A stretch of 64,000 bases of DNA from Aureimonas frigidaquae (lineage in GTDB: Bacteria; Pseudomonadota; Alphaproteobacteria; Rhizobiales; Rhizobiaceae): positions 186,001 to 250,000 of the forward strand of contig NZ_BBWR01000016.1 of assembly GCF_001463905.1 (NCBI RefSeq), in the 5' to 3' direction. The notes beneath the pieces were generated by a model. The model did no database searches. It was not told the origin of the DNA and saw only the letters and a list, made by a program, of their open reading frames with translations. Each line of letters begins with the position of its first letter. The stretch's first letter is position 1. Shown here piece by piece: positions 44,821 to 54,539 of this stretch. Both the position numbers and the translations under genes were made by a program.

Positions 44821-45924
44821 CTAACCATCGGAGGCGGGCACGGCTTCATTCCGTGCACGGGCGGCAAGCGCCGCCTGTGCCGCCGGGACGACCTGTTCGG
44901 CGATCAGCCGGTGCAGATCGCCCACATAGCCGCTGCGGCCGGAGGGCAGGCTGTCGTCCGAGGTGATGGCGACGGTGAGCTCCAGGCTCGGGATCACGTA
45001 GATCATCTGGCCGCCATAGCCCCAGCCATAGGCGCCATCGTGCCCGGCAAAGCGCGACAGGAACCAGCCATAGCCGTAAGCTTCCCCCGTGAAGCGCGAG
45101 CGTGTGCGCGGGGTCCAGCTTGCCGCGATCCAGTCCGCCGCAATGACGCGCGTGCCATCGGCCGACAGGCCATCGCGCCGGTAGAGCTCCCCAAAGGCCA
45201 GGAGGGCGCGGGGCGTCATGGCGGTCTGGTTGCCGCCAAGATCGATGCCTTGCGGGTCCCGCTCCCAGCCGGACACGACCGCCCCGGCCGGCGCCAGCCA
45301 TTCCCGCGCGAGCTGGCGGGTGGGCTTGCCGCTGGCCTTGGTCAGGATGGCGGACAGAAGATGCGTGGAGCCGGTGGAGTAGAGCATCGCACCGCCGGGT
45401 GCATCCACGAAGGGACGGGCGAGCGCATCGCGCACCCAGTCGCGGCTGGCGATCCAGCCGCCGTAATTGGCCCCGGAGGTGCGCTCCAGCCCGGCCTGCA
45501 TGGACAGAAGATGGCCGATGGTAACCTGCGACAGGCGCGGATCGGGATCTGCCGGGAAGGACGCGCCCAGGATGGTTTCGATCCGCTGGTCGGCGCCCCC
45601 CAGAATGCCCTTCGATATGGCGATGCCGACGAGGGCGGAGATGACCGACTTGGAGGCCGACTTGATGTTGGCGGCGCGGTCGGTGCGGTAGCCACGGAAT
45701 CCCGCCTCCAGCACCGTATCACCGCCCTGCGCGATCATCACCGTGCGGAGCGGTGCCATGGCCGAGAAGGCAGGCCCGAGCGCTCCCAGCGCGACGGCCC
45801 CGGACGGCGCAGGCGGCGTTTCGCGCACATCGGACGGAACCGCATCCTGCGCGAGGGCGGCGGGCGCGATCATAAGAGCCGACAGGCACAGGCATAGGAG
45901 AGTTCCGAACCGGGATCGGACCAT
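44821..45924 (-). CDS. Exported serine hydrolase (class C beta-lactamase fold)
   Basis: A 367-residue exported protein with a signal peptide (LCLCLSALMIAPAALAQ). The SxxK nucleophile motif is SASKSVIS near residue 88, the Tyr motif is YSTGS near 190, and a GYGGQ-type motif near the C-terminus replaces the KTG box. This is typical of the beta-lactamase-related esterases and D-aminopeptidases rather than true beta-lactamases. GGAGG precedes ATG 45924. It separates yebC from ruvC and is divergent from ruvC. Confidence 0.87.
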   Translation of the reverse strand: MVRSRFGTLLCLCLSALMIAPAALAQDAVPSDVRETPPAPSGAVALGALGPAFSAMAPLRTVMIAQGGDTVLEAGFRGYRTDRAANIKSASKSVISALVGIAISKGILGGADQRIETILGASFPADPDPRLSQVTIGHLLSMQAGLERTSGANYGGWIASRDWVRDALARPFVDAPGGAMLYSTGSTHLLSAILTKASGKPTRQLAREWLAPAGAVVSGWERDPQGIDLGGNQTAMTPRALLAFGELYRRDGLSADGTRVIAADWIAASWTPRTRSRFTGEAYGYGWFLSRFAGHDGAYGWGYGGQMIYVIPSLELTVAITSDDSLPSGRSGYVGDLHRLIAEQVVPAAQAALAARARNEAVPASDG

Positions 45925-46066
45925 GGTCGTGCCTCCAATTGCAATGCTGATTTGGCTAGGCCGCCACTGTGCCCTTTCTGCGACGTGCTCCGCGCATGTT
46001 TCGCTTTTGTTCACTCCTCTGCGTTAACGAATCGAGTGTCATGGCGTAAAAGAGAGGTGGAGTGGT

Positions 46067-46582
46067 TTGTTGCGGGAGAGCGTCATTCGCATCATCGGCA
46101 TCGATCCCGGTCTGCGCCGGACGGGCTGGGGCGTCGTCGAAACGCTCGGCAACAGCCTTCGTTTCGTGGGTTCCGGCACGGTTGCCTCCGATAGCCGGCT
46201 GGACCTCGCCTCCCGGCTCCGGCAGTTGCATGACGGGCTGGCCGCCATCATTCACGAGTATCGGCCCGACGAAGCGGCCGTCGAACATACCTTCGTGAAC
46301 AAGGACGCCACGGCGACGCTCAAGCTCGGCCAGGCGCGCGGCATCGCCATGCTGGTGCCGGCGCTGGCTGGACTGCCCGTGGCGGAATATGCGCCCAATG
46401 CCGTCAAGAAGGCGGTGATCGGCGTCGGCCATGGCGAAAAGACACAGATCCACATGATGGTGAAGGTGCTCATGCCGCGCGCCAGCTTCGACAGCGACGA
46501 TGCGGCAGATGCGCTGGCCATTGCCGTATGCCATACGCATCATCGCCAGTCGGCCGCGGCGCGGCTGGCTTTCGCACAGTGA
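46067..46582 (+). CDS. ruvC: Holliday junction resolvase RuvC
   Basis: A 171-residue endonuclease that cuts Holliday junctions. The first catalytic Asp is in [14 protein letters not shown], Glu in [17 protein letters not shown] near residue 70, and the C-terminal acidic pair in [12 protein letters not shown] near 145. The start is TTG 46067 with GGTGGAG upstream. It leads ruvC-ruvA-ruvB. Confidence 0.94.
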   Translation: MLRESVIRIIGIDPGLRRTGWGVVETLGNSLRFVGSGTVASDSRLDLASRLRQLHDGLAAIIHEYRPDEAAVEHTFVNKDATATLKLGQARGIAMLVPALAGLPVAEYAPNAVKKAVIGVGHGEKTQIHMMVKVLMPRASFDSDDAADALAIAVCHTHHRQSAAARLAFAQ

Positions 46583-46595
46583 CGGGACAAGCGAC

Positions 46596-47216
46596 GTGAT
46601 CGGAAAGTTGAAAGGCAGCGTCGACGGCGTGGGCGACGATCATGTCATCGTCGACGTGCACGGCGTCGGCTATGTCGCCTTTTGCGGCGCGCGCACGCTG
46701 GCGGGCCTGCCCGCCGCCGGCGAGGCGGTGACGCTCTTCATCGAAACCGTCGTGCGCGAGGACATGATCCGCCTCTATGGTTTTGCGAGCGAGGCCGAGC
46801 GCGGCTGGTTCCGCCTTCTGCAGACGGTGCAGGGTGTCGGCTCGAAGGTCGCCATGGCGGTTGTCGGAACGCTGGCCCCGGGGGACCTCGCCAATGCGAT
46901 CGCCCTGCAGGACAAGGCCATGGTCGCACGCGCGCCCGGCGTCGGGCCACGGGTGGCGGCGCGCATCGTGGCCGAACTGAAGGACAAAGCGCCGGCCTTC
47001 GCCACGGCCGGCGACGTGGAGGCTTTCGCGCTCAAGCGGGATCTGGGCGAGGGCGTGGCACGTGGCGCCGTGGCCGATGCGGTCTCGGCGCTGGTCAATC
47101 TCGGCTATGCGCGGGACCAGGCCGCCAATGCCATTGCCGCGGCCGTGAAGGAGGCCGGTGAGGATGCCGCGTCCACGCAGCTGATCCGCTTGGGCCTGAA
47201 GGCGCTGAGCCGATGA
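46596..47216 (+). CDS. ruvA: Holliday junction branch migration protein RuvA
   Basis: A 206-residue tetrameric junction-binding protein. The N-terminal OB fold starts IGKLKGSVD and ends with [12 protein letters not shown]; two helix-hairpin-helix motifs ([14 protein letters not shown] and [14 protein letters not shown]) bind DNA, and domain III, which contacts RuvB, is at the C-terminus. GTG 46596 is the start; the frame extends into ruvC. Its stop overlaps ruvB (ATGA). Confidence 0.95.
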   Translation: MIGKLKGSVDGVGDDHVIVDVHGVGYVAFCGARTLAGLPAAGEAVTLFIETVVREDMIRLYGFASEAERGWFRLLQTVQGVGSKVAMAVVGTLAPGDLANAIALQDKAMVARAPGVGPRVAARIVAELKDKAPAFATAGDVEAFALKRDLGEGVARGAVADAVSALVNLGYARDQAANAIAAAVKEAGEDAASTQLIRLGLKALSR

Positions 47217-48256
47217 GCGACGCGCGCGATCTGGTCAGCGCCGACAAGCGGGGCGAGGACGACAACACGCTGCGGCCGCAGCGGCTGGAGGATTTCGTCG
47301 GACAGGCCGCTGCCCGCGCCAATCTGAAAATCTTCATCGAAGCCGCCAAGACGCGCGGCGAGGCCCTGGACCATGTCCTCTTTGTCGGGCCGCCGGGGCT
47401 CGGCAAGACGACGCTGGCGCAGATCATGGCGCGGGAGCTCGGCGTGAATTTCCGCTCGACCAGCGGCCCTGTCATCGCCAAGGCGGGGGATCTGGCCGCG
47501 CTCCTGACGAATCTTGAAGAGCGGGATGTTCTGTTCATCGACGAAATCCACCGGCTGAGCCCGGCGGTGGAGGAAATCCTGTACCCGGCCATGGAGGATT
47601 TCCAGCTCGACCTCATTATCGGCGAGGGGCCCGCCGCCCGCTCGGTGAAGATCGATCTGTCCCGCTTCACGCTGGTTGCGGCGACGACGCGGATCGGGCT
47701 TCTGACGACGCCGCTGCGCGACCGTTTCGGCATTCCGGTGCGGCTGAACTTCTATACGGTCGAGGAGCTGGAACACATCGTGCGGCGCGGCGCGCGGCTG
47801 ATGGCGCTGCCCATGGCGGACGACGGCGCCCGTGAGATCGCCCGCCGCGCGCGCGGCACGCCGCGCATCGCCGGCCGGCTCCTGCGCCGCGTGCGCGACT
47901 TCGCCACCATGGCCGGAGCGCAGACCGTGGACCGCCGCGTGGCGGACGAAGCCCTGACCCGGCTGGAAGTCGACGGATTGGGGCTCGACCCCCTGGACCG
48001 ACGCTACCTGGAGCTTATCGCCTTCAACTTCGGGGGAGGCCCTGTCGGCATCGACACGATCGCGGCGGCACTGTCGGAGCCGCGCGACGCCATCGAGGAT
48101 ATCGTGGAGCCCTATCTTTTGCAGCAGGGCTTCATCCAGCGCACACCGCGCGGACGCGTCCTGACGGCACACGCCTTCCGCCATCTGGGCCTGGCGCCGC
48201 CGGCCGGTTGGCAGGGCGCGCAGGCGACCCTTTTCGACGAGGCTGACGACCAATGA
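47213..48256 (+). CDS. ruvB: Holliday junction branch migration ATPase RuvB
   Basis: A 347-residue AAA+ motor for branch migration. Walker A is [13 protein letters not shown] near residue 62, Walker [10 protein letters not shown] near 112, sensor I VAATTRIG near 160, and a winged helix at the C-terminus ([15 protein letters not shown]). It overlaps ruvA by 4 bases and ybgC by 4 bases, so the repair genes and the Tol-Pal genes are translationally linked at this point. Confidence 0.97.
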   Translation: MSDARDLVSADKRGEDDNTLRPQRLEDFVGQAAARANLKIFIEAAKTRGEALDHVLFVGPPGLGKTTLAQIMARELGVNFRSTSGPVIAKAGDLAALLTNLEERDVLFIDEIHRLSPAVEEILYPAMEDFQLDLIIGEGPAARSVKIDLSRFTLVAATTRIGLLTTPLRDRFGIPVRLNFYTVEELEHIVRRGARLMALPMADDGAREIARRARGTPRIAGRLLRRVRDFATMAGAQTVDRRVADEALTRLEVDGLGLDPLDRRYLELIAFNFGGGPVGIDTIAAALSEPRDAIEDIVEPYLLQQGFIQRTPRGRVLTAHAFRHLGLAPPAGWQGAQATLFDEADDQ

Positions 48257-48768
48257 GCGCGGAGCGCGGTGGGCCAGCATTTTGCGCGGAGCGCGATGGG
48301 CCAGCATCTTGCGCGGAGCGCGATGGGCCAGCGCATGCCGGCAGGCTCGTACCCGGCGGCCACCGGCTCGAGGTCCGGGTCTATTTCGAGGATACGGATT
48401 TTTCGGGCGTGGTCTATCACGCCCGCTACCTGCATTTCCTGGAGCGCGGCCGTACCGATTACCTGCGCTGGCATGGCATCGGCCACCGCGAACTGATGGA
48501 TGGCCGGTTCGGCGACCCCATGGCCTTCGCCGTCCGGCACATGGAGATCGACTTCCTGCGCCCGGCGCGGATTGACGATATCCTGACGGTCGAGACGCGC
48601 ACGGCGCTGCTTGGCGGGGCGCGGGTGGTTCTGGAACAGACAATCGCCTGCGGCGATCAATGTTTGGTCAAAGCCCGTGTCAAGGTGGCGGTGATCGCGC
48701 CGGACGGCAGGCCACGCCGGATGCCGGCTGCCGTTGCACAACGGCTGGGTGCTGATGCCGACTCCTAA
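48253..48768 (+). CDS. ybgC: Tol-Pal-associated acyl-CoA thioesterase YbgC with N-terminal tandem repeat
   Basis: A 171-residue hotdog-fold thioesterase. [25 protein letters not shown] near residue 43 holds the catalytic Asp/His of the 4-hydroxybenzoyl-CoA thioesterase-like family. Residues 3-29 are unusual: three copies of a 9-residue unit AERxGPAxx, encoded by 27-bp tandem repeats, inserted ahead of the conserved start of the domain. YbgC acts on acyl-CoA or acyl-ACP and is encoded with Tol-Pal. A gap of 240 bases separates it from tolQ. Confidence 0.9.
   Translation: MSAERGGPAFCAERDGPASCAERDGPAHAGRLVPGGHRLEVRVYFEDTDFSGVVYHARYLHFLERGRTDYLRWHGIGHRELMDGRFGDPMAFAVRHMEIDFLRPARIDDILTVETRTALLGGARVVLEQTIACGDQCLVKARVKVAVIAPDGRPRRMPAAVAQRLGADADS
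48257..48337 (+). repeat. Three 27-bp in-frame tandem repeats in ybgC
   Basis: Units 48257-48283, 48284-48310 and 48311-48337, each starting GCGCGGAGCGCG. Copies 1 and 2 differ at two positions; copy 3 diverges in its last bases. They encode [18 protein letters not shown] and AERDGPAHA. Confidence 0.9.
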
Positions 48769-48807
48769 TTGCAACAACGGGTTGCTTACTGCCCCTGTAA
48801 CGCGGCG

Positions 48808-48818
48808 TTAACCTTAAC
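48808..48818 (+). promoter_or_regulatory. Tandem TTAACC/TTAAC half-sites ahead of tolQ
   Basis: TTAACCTTAAC in the 240-base gap before tolQ. The halves resemble CtrA half-sites, but their spacing (2 bases) is not the standard 7. Confidence 0.3.
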
Positions 48819-49008
48819 AGCGCATGGTGAGCACCGGGTTCGTCGGCCGAATGCGCCATTCTTTTACCTGATTCTGCGGGTGAAAGGGCGCCAGGAGGAG
48901 TGGCGGCCCGTTCGTGCGGCGGCTCCGTCATCCGCCGCTCCACGCATTCACGGGAAAGCCAAAGCCACGGCGCGAGACGGCGTCGTGGCCATTCGAGGGT
49001 CAAAGCAC

Positions 49009-49725
49009 ATGAACGAAGTCGCCCAGACGAGCCTTGCCGCACAGGCTCATGGCGTCGGCCTGTTGGACCTGTTCTGGCAGGCGGGCTTCATCGTCAAGAT
49101 GGTCATGCTGGGCCTTCTGGTGGCCTCGGTCTGGTCGTGGGCGATCATCTTCGACAAGGCGACCCGCTACGCCGCCTTCCGCCGTCAGCTCAACAGTTTC
49201 GAGAGCACCTTCTGGTCCGGCCAGTCGCTGGAGGATCTGTACCAGACCCTGGCCGACCGCCGTACGACGGGCATGGGCTCGCTCTTCGTGGCGGCCATGC
49301 GCGAATGGAAGAAGAGTTTCGAAAAGGGGGCCCGTTCGCCGATCGGGCTGCAGGCCCGTATCGAGAAGGCGATGGATGTCACGATCGCGCGGGAAGTGGA
49401 GGGGCTGGAATCCCGGCTCGGCTTCCTGGCGACGGTCGGCTCGGCGGCGCCCTTCGTCGGCCTGTTCGGCACCGTCGTCGGCATCATGACCTCGTTCCAG
49501 GCCATCGCGGCATCGGAGCAGACGAGCCTCGCTGTCGTGGCGCCCGGCATCGCCGAGGCGCTGCTTGCCACCGCCATCGGCCTGGTGGCCGCCATCCCAG
49601 CCGTGATCGCCTACAACAAACTGTCCGCCGATGCCGGCAAGCTCGGTGGCCGGCTCGAAGCCTTTGCCGACGAGTTCTCCGCGATCCTGTCGCGGCAGAT
49701 CGACGAACGCATGACGGCGCGCTGA
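49009..49725 (+). CDS. tolQ: Tol-Pal system proton channel protein TolQ
   Basis: A 238-residue inner-membrane protein with three helices (near residues 22-44, 140-162 and 178-200), homologous to MotA and ExbB. The segment [20 protein letters not shown] near residue 143 is the signature. With TolR it uses the proton gradient to energise TolA and outer-membrane constriction at division. ATG 49009 is chosen with GAGGG upstream; the open frame back to 48769 is not TolQ-like. Confidence 0.95.
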   Translation: MNEVAQTSLAAQAHGVGLLDLFWQAGFIVKMVMLGLLVASVWSWAIIFDKATRYAAFRRQLNSFESTFWSGQSLEDLYQTLADRRTTGMGSLFVAAMREWKKSFEKGARSPIGLQARIEKAMDVTIAREVEGLESRLGFLATVGSAAPFVGLFGTVVGIMTSFQAIAASEQTSLAVVAPGIAEALLATAIGLVAAIPAVIAYNKLSADAGKLGGRLEAFADEFSAILSRQIDERMTAR

Positions 49726-49750
49726 GCCACCAGAAACGGGGACGATCGAC

Positions 49751-50200
49751 ATGGGCATGTCCGGCGGACTTTCGACAGGTGGACGGGGCGGACGGCGCTC
49801 CCGTTCCAAGCGTCAGCCGATGAGCGAGATCAACATGACGCCCATGGTGGACGTCATGCTGGTCCTGTTGATCATCTTCATGGTGTCCGCGCCGCTCATG
49901 ACGGTGGGCGTTCCGCTCGACCTGCCCAAGACGCAGGCCAAGGCGCTGAACGCCGACACCCAGCCCATCACCATCTCCGTACAGGCGGACGGCAAGGTCT
50001 ATATCCAGGAGTCCGAGGTTCAGCCCGACGCCATCGTCGAGCAGCTGCGCGCCATCTCCCAGACCGGTTACGAGGAGCGGATCTTCGTGCGCGCCGACCA
50101 GTCCGCGGATTATGGGACCGTCATGCGCGTCATGGCGCGGATCTCCGCCGCCGGCTACACCAATATCGGGCTGGTGACGGCCCAGGACGCCCAGAGCTGA
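49751..50200 (+). CDS. tolR: Tol-Pal system protein TolR
   Basis: A 149-residue protein of the ExbD/TolR family. After a basic, Gly-rich N-terminus, the single helix [19 protein letters not shown] near residue 28 holds the conserved proton-carrying Asp (VDVML). The periplasmic domain follows. It lies 25 bases after tolQ. Confidence 0.95.
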   Translation: MGMSGGLSTGGRGGRRSRSKRQPMSEINMTPMVDVMLVLLIIFMVSAPLMTVGVPLDLPKTQAKALNADTQPITISVQADGKVYIQESEVQPDAIVEQLRAISQTGYEERIFVRADQSADYGTVMRVMARISAAGYTNIGLVTAQDAQS

Positions 50201-50210
50201 TCCGCCCGCG

Positions 50211-51242
50211 ATGAAGCCATTCGCCACATCAGCGGTCCTTCATGCCCTGGTCCTGACCTGGGGCCTGTGGCACTTCCAGCCCGCGCCCCTGGACCTGACC
50301 CAGGGCGAGGCGCTGCCGGTTTCCGTCGTGCCGATCGAGGAATACAGCGAAGTCGTCGCCGGCGACGACGAGGCGCCGATGACCGAGACGCCGGCCCCCA
50401 CGCCCACCCAGGCGCCCGAGCGCACACCCATGCCGGCTGAAAATGTGGGCGAGAACGAGGTCGACCTCGACACCCCGCCACGGCCGCAGGAGGCCCCGCG
50501 CGAAACGGTCCAGACCGCGACGGCCGATGCGCCGCCGCCGGCCGCCGAACCCGAACCGGAACCGCAACCGCAGGAAGCGCCGCCGGAAGAAGCCACGCCC
50601 GAGCCCGTGCCGGTGCCTGAGCCCGAGCCCGAGCCCGAGCCGCAGCCGACCGAACAGGCGGCCGTGGAGCCGGCGCCCGAGCCCGAGCCGCAGCTTCCGC
50701 AGAACGTGCCGACGCCGCAGGTCCGGCCGCAACCGCCGCAGCCGGTCGAGACGCCGCGGCCGCAGCCGACCCGCACCGCCGAGCGCACGCCGCAGGAGCG
50801 CCCGGCGCAGGACCAGACCGAACGCGAGTTCGATGCCGACGAGATCGCGGCCCTTCTCAATCGCGAGCAGTCGGCCGGTGGCGGCGCACGCCGTTCGGAA
50901 CAGGCGGCTTCGCTCGGCGGGCAGCGCACCACCGGCGCCAAGCTGAGCCAGAGCGAGCTGGATGCGCTGCGTGCGCAGGTGCAGCGCTGCTGGTCGCCGC
51001 CGGCGGGCATTTCGGACGCCGGTACGCTGCGCGTCTCGATCCAGATGCAGCTCGACCCGTCGGGCGCGCTGATCGGCGTGCCGCAGATCGTCAATGGTGG
51101 CGGCAGCTCGACGGCCGAACGCGTGGCCGGGGAGGCCGCCGTGCGCGCCGTGCGCCGCTGCGCGCCCTATTCGCTGCCGAGCGACAAGTACGATAGCTGG
51201 CGCCAGGTCCAGATCAACTTCGATCCCAGCCAGATGTTCTGA
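50211..51242 (+). CDS. tolA: TolA-like protein with Pro/Glu-rich spacer
   Basis: A 343-residue protein with one N-terminal membrane helix (residues 5-22), a spacer dominated by Pro, Glu and Gln (residues about 60-210, with runs such as [14 protein letters not shown]), and a C-terminal domain (about 250-343) with paired Cys (QRCWSPP and VRRCAPY) as in TolA/TonB C-terminal folds. The long Ala/Lys helix of enteric TolA is replaced by a rigid Pro-rich linker, more like TonB. It spans the periplasm and contacts Pal. Confidence 0.9.
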   Translation: MKPFATSAVLHALVLTWGLWHFQPAPLDLTQGEALPVSVVPIEEYSEVVAGDDEAPMTETPAPTPTQAPERTPMPAENVGENEVDLDTPPRPQEAPRETVQTATADAPPPAAEPEPEPQPQEAPPEEATPEPVPVPEPEPEPEPQPTEQAAVEPAPEPEPQLPQNVPTPQVRPQPPQPVETPRPQPTRTAERTPQERPAQDQTEREFDADEIAALLNREQSAGGGARRSEQAASLGGQRTTGAKLSQSELDALRAQVQRCWSPPAGISDAGTLRVSIQMQLDPSGALIGVPQIVNGGGSSTAERVAGEAAVRAVRRCAPYSLPSDKYDSWRQVQINFDPSQMF

Positions 51243-51367
51243 GGGCAGACCGGATGATGCGCTACGCAAGACACGCCGATCGATCCAGGACTGCCGGGGT
51301 CGGCCGCCACCCCGCCCGGAAGGGCGATCGACAGGAATTCGTCCCGGAACCAAAGGGGTCCCGAACC

Positions 51368-52678
51368 ATGACATCCATTCTCAAGCCCATGCTGGCCGGA
51401 CTGGCCCTGGTCCTGTGCGGCCTTGGCGCAACCGCGCCCGCAAGGGCGCAGGTCGAGATCGACATCACGCAGGGCAATATCCAGCCCCTGCCCATCGCGA
51501 TCCCGGCCTTCCAGTCGTCCAACCAGCTCGGCCAGCAGATCACCGACGTCGTGACGGCGGATCTGAAGCGCTCTGGCCTGTTCGCGCCCATTGCGCCGGC
51601 GGCCTTCATCCAGCGTGATATCGGACCGGACGTGACGCCGCGCTTCCAGGACTGGACCGTCCTGAACGCGCAGGCGCTGGTGGCGGGCCGCGTCACGCCG
51701 GAGGCGGACGGGCGGCTGCGGGTCGAGTTCCGGCTCTGGGATATCTATGCCGGCCAGCAGCTCGACGGGCAGCAATTCTATGCCAATCCCGACAATTGGC
51801 GGCGGATCGCGCATATCATCTCGGACCTGATCTATGAGCGCCTGACGGGCGAGAAGGGCTACTTCGACACCCGCGTCGTCTTCGTCGACGAGACCGGGCC
51901 CAAGGATCAGCGCCGCAAGCGCCTGGCGATCATGGACCAGGACGGCGCCAATGTGCGCTACCTCTCGCAGGGGAACGACCTCGTCCTGACGCCGCGCTTC
52001 TCGCCCAACCGGCAGGAAATCACCTATATGTCCTTCGGGCAGGGTGATCCGCGCGTCTATCTGCTGCAGCTCGAGACCGGCCAGCGCGAGATCGTCGGGA
52101 ACTTCCCCGGCATGACCTTCGCGCCGCGCTTTTCGCCCGATGGCCAGCGGGTCATCATGAGCCTGCAGCAGGATGGCTCGTCCAACATCTATTCGCTGGA
52201 CCTGCGCTCCCGCGCGACGACGCGCCTGACCTCCACCAACGCCATCGACACCTCGCCCTCCTATTCGCCGGACGGCTCGAAGGTGGTCTTCGAGAGCGAT
52301 CGTGGCGGGCGGCCGCAGATCTACGTCATGGGCGCCGATGGCAGCGGCCAGACGCGCATCTCCTTCGGGCAGGGGTCCTATTCCACCCCGGTCTGGTCCC
52401 CGCGCGGCGATCTGATCGCCTTCACCAAACAGTCCGGCGGCCAGTTCCAGATCGGCGTGATGCGCCCCGACGGTTCGGGCGAACGCATCCTGACCTCGGG
52501 CTTCCACAATGAAGGCCCGACCTGGGCCCCGAACGGACGCGTGCTCATGTTCTTCCGCGACGATCGTGGAAGCGGCGGGCCGGCGCTCTATTCGATCGAC
52601 CTGACCGGCCGCAACGAGCAGCGGGTCGCCACGCCGAACTACGGTTCGGACCCGGCCTGGTCGCCCTCTCTGGAATAG
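51368..52678 (+). CDS. tolB: Tol-Pal system beta-propeller protein TolB
   Basis: A 436-residue periplasmic protein with signal peptide ([19 protein letters not shown]), an N-terminal alpha/beta domain, and a six-bladed WD40-like propeller with repeats such as [22 protein letters not shown] and [11 protein letters not shown]. It binds Pal and TolA. ATG 51368 has AAGGGG upstream; the frame opens at 51254 but those residues are not a signal. Confidence 0.95.
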   Translation: MTSILKPMLAGLALVLCGLGATAPARAQVEIDITQGNIQPLPIAIPAFQSSNQLGQQITDVVTADLKRSGLFAPIAPAAFIQRDIGPDVTPRFQDWTVLNAQALVAGRVTPEADGRLRVEFRLWDIYAGQQLDGQQFYANPDNWRRIAHIISDLIYERLTGEKGYFDTRVVFVDETGPKDQRRKRLAIMDQDGANVRYLSQGNDLVLTPRFSPNRQEITYMSFGQGDPRVYLLQLETGQREIVGNFPGMTFAPRFSPDGQRVIMSLQQDGSSNIYSLDLRSRATTRLTSTNAIDTSPSYSPDGSKVVFESDRGGRPQIYVMGADGSGQTRISFGQGSYSTPVWSPRGDLIAFTKQSGGQFQIGVMRPDGSGERILTSGFHNEGPTWAPNGRVLMFFRDDRGSGGPALYSIDLTGRNEQRVATPNYGSDPAWSPSLE

Positions 52679-52686
52679 TCACGCAG

Positions 52687-52723
52687 GGCGCCGGTACAGG
52701 CCCAAAAAGGTGGGCCCGGCGCC
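52687..52723 (+). terminator. Hairpin between tolB and pal
   Basis: GGCGCCGG at 52687-52694 pairs with CCGGCGCC at 52716-52723; an inner CCC/GGG stem encloses an A-rich loop. It probably attenuates transcription from tolQRAB into pal. Confidence 0.5.
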
Positions 52724-52729
52724 AGCGCG

Positions 52730-52746
52730 TTGACCTCGCGTTAACC
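52730..52746 (+). promoter_or_regulatory. Candidate CtrA binding site ahead of pal
   Basis: TTGA at 52730-52733, 7 bases, then TTAACC at 52741-52746: the TTAA-N7-TTAA pattern with one mismatch, 57 bases before the pal start. Confidence 0.4.
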
Positions 52747-52802
52747 CAGACCACGGTAAACGCAAACTCACCGTGATCGATCAAATTCGAAGGAGTCGGC
52801 CA

Positions 52803-53333
52803 ATGCGCCGCATCGCTCTAGGCACACATAGCCGTATTGCTTTGGCGCTTGTCGCCGCGCTCGCCCTTGCCGGCTGCGCCAAGAAGAACCAGGGCCTGCC
52901 GGACAATGCCGGCGGGTTGGGCCTCGGCGGCGCAGGCGGCTACGGCGCTGCGGGCAGCGCGGCGCCGGGCACGCAGCAGGACTTCACCGTCAATGTCGGA
53001 GACCGGATCTTCTTCGATACGGATTCGACCTCGATCCGCGCCGACGCGCAGCAGACCCTGGCCCGTCAGGCCCAGTGGCTGAACCAGTACCCGAACTACC
53101 AGATCGTCGTGGAAGGCCATGCCGACGAGCGCGGCACGCGTGAATACAACCTGGCGCTGGGCGCCCGCCGCGCCGCCGCCGCGCGCGACTACCTCGCCTC
53201 CCAGGGCGTATCCTCGGCCCGCATGCGCACCATCTCCTACGGCAAGGAGCGGCCGGTGGCCGTTTGCGACGACATTTCCTGCTGGTCGCAGAACCGCCGC
53301 GCCGTCACCGTGCTCAGCGGCGCGGGAAGCTGA
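52803..53333 (+). CDS. pal: Peptidoglycan-associated lipoprotein Pal
   Basis: A 176-residue outer-membrane lipoprotein. Lipobox LALAGC is at about residues 16-21, followed by a Gly/Ala-rich linker and an OmpA-like domain (residues about 65-176) with FFDTDSTSIRADAQ and VVEGHADERGTREYN, which bind diaminopimelate of peptidoglycan. AAGGAG precedes ATG 52803. It may have its own promoter, since a hairpin and a CtrA-like motif lie between it and tolB. Confidence 0.96.
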   Translation: MRRIALGTHSRIALALVAALALAGCAKKNQGLPDNAGGLGLGGAGGYGAAGSAAPGTQQDFTVNVGDRIFFDTDSTSIRADAQQTLARQAQWLNQYPNYQIVVEGHADERGTREYNLALGARRAAAARDYLASQGVSSARMRTISYGKERPVAVCDDISCWSQNRRAVTVLSGAGS

Positions 53334-53378
53334 GCCGCGGCCGCGCATGGCGCGGCTGCAACAGTCTGGCGTCAATGT

Positions 53379-53400
53379 GAACGGCCCTTCGGGGCCGTTC
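53379..53400 (+). terminator. Terminator after pal
   Basis: GAACGGCCC pairs with GGGCCGTTC around a TTCG tetraloop, followed by GTCGTTT. It separates pal from the ybgF-like gene. Confidence 0.7.
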
Positions 53401-53541
53401 GTCGTTTCTGCCGAGGCTTGCGCCAAACTGTCAAAATTTGGCCGAACTGGCATTCTCCACAGAGTAAAGGAAGCGTAAAACCGATGTCGGCCGGGCTGGC
53501 TCCGATGGGGCTGGCCGGGATGCTTTGAATCCTTCAGGGGA

Positions 53542-54498
53542 ATGAGAATGACCTTTCGTTTCGGCTCCCGCAGCCTTCGCCTGACGCTGGTTGCGCTGTG
53601 CGCCGGCGTTGCCATGGCGCAGCCTGCTTCCGCCATCGACCTGTTCGGCGGACAGCGCAACCAGGCCCCTGTCGTCTTGGCGCAGGCCGGCGGCGACACC
53701 ACCGTGCGCATTTCGCAGCTGGAAGAGGAAATCCGCCGGCTAACGGGCAAGGTGGAGGAAATGTCCTTCATGGTGCTCCAACTGCAGGAGCAGCTGCGCA
53801 ATGCGCAGGAAGACAACGAACTCCGCTTCCAGGACCTGGAAGGCGGCCGCGGCGGCGGCGGCCAGACCGGCCAGCGCAGCGGCAGCCTTGCGCCGGCCAC
53901 GCCCGCACCGACGGCGACGGCGCAGGCTCCGGCCGCCGCCAGCGGCGGCAGCGGCGATTCCGATTTTGCCACCGGCACCGGTGGCGGAAACACGGTCGCC
54001 TCGTCCGGCGGCGACGAGATCGGCTCGATCCTCAACTCCGCCATCGATGGCGGGGCCTTCGGCTCTGCATCCTCGGCGACGCGCTCCGATACGGTGGCTG
54101 CGGTGCAGCCGCGCAACGAGTCCGACCTGTATGGCCTTGGTTACAACTACCTTCTGGCCGGGGAATACGTCATGGCGGAGGAAACATTCCGCCAATACAC
54201 CCAAACCTATCCGAACGCCGAAAACGCCGCGGATGCGCAATACTGGCTGGGCGAAAGCCTGTTTGCCCAGAAAAAGTACCGCGATGCCGCCGAAGTCTTC
54301 CTAACGGCGCAGAAGCAGCACGCCAACAGCAGCAAGGGGCCCGAAATGCTCCTGAAGCTCGGCATGTCCCTGGCGGCGCTCGACAACCGCGACACCGCCT
54401 GTGCAACCTACTCGGAAGTCGAGAAGCGCTATCCGAGCATGAGCGACAATGTGCGCCGCAAGCTGCAGGCCGAAGAAAGAACGTCCCGCTGCAGCTGA
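53542..54498 (+). CDS. cpoB: Cell division coordinator CpoB/YbgF
   Basis: A 318-residue periplasmic protein with signal peptide (ending QPASA near residue 30), a short coiled coil (ISQLEEEIRRLTGKVEEM near residue 55), a Gly/Ala/Ser-rich linker, and three TPR units at about 195-315 (YGLGYNYLLAGEYVMAEETF). CpoB links Tol-Pal to septal peptidoglycan synthesis. The following tilS gene starts 42 bases past its stop. Confidence 0.93.
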   Translation: MRMTFRFGSRSLRLTLVALCAGVAMAQPASAIDLFGGQRNQAPVVLAQAGGDTTVRISQLEEEIRRLTGKVEEMSFMVLQLQEQLRNAQEDNELRFQDLEGGRGGGGQTGQRSGSLAPATPAPTATAQAPAAASGGSGDSDFATGTGGGNTVASSGGDEIGSILNSAIDGGAFGSASSATRSDTVAAVQPRNESDLYGLGYNYLLAGEYVMAEETFRQYTQTYPNAENAADAQYWLGESLFAQKKYRDAAEVFLTAQKQHANSSKGPEMLLKLGMSLAALDNRDTACATYSEVEKRYPSMSDNVRRKLQAEERTSRCS

Positions 54499-54539
54499 CG
54501 CGCGACGACCCGGTTCCTGCCGCCGAGGCGGCTGAACTG

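Noticed and set aside
48257-48337. CRISPR-like array
   Set aside because: Repeats are directly adjacent with no spacers and are in-frame coding repeats of ybgC; no cas genes in the window.
53598-54539. tilS frame upstream of 54540
   Set aside because: Runs over cpoB, Arg/Gly-rich shadow without domains; not a fusion protein.
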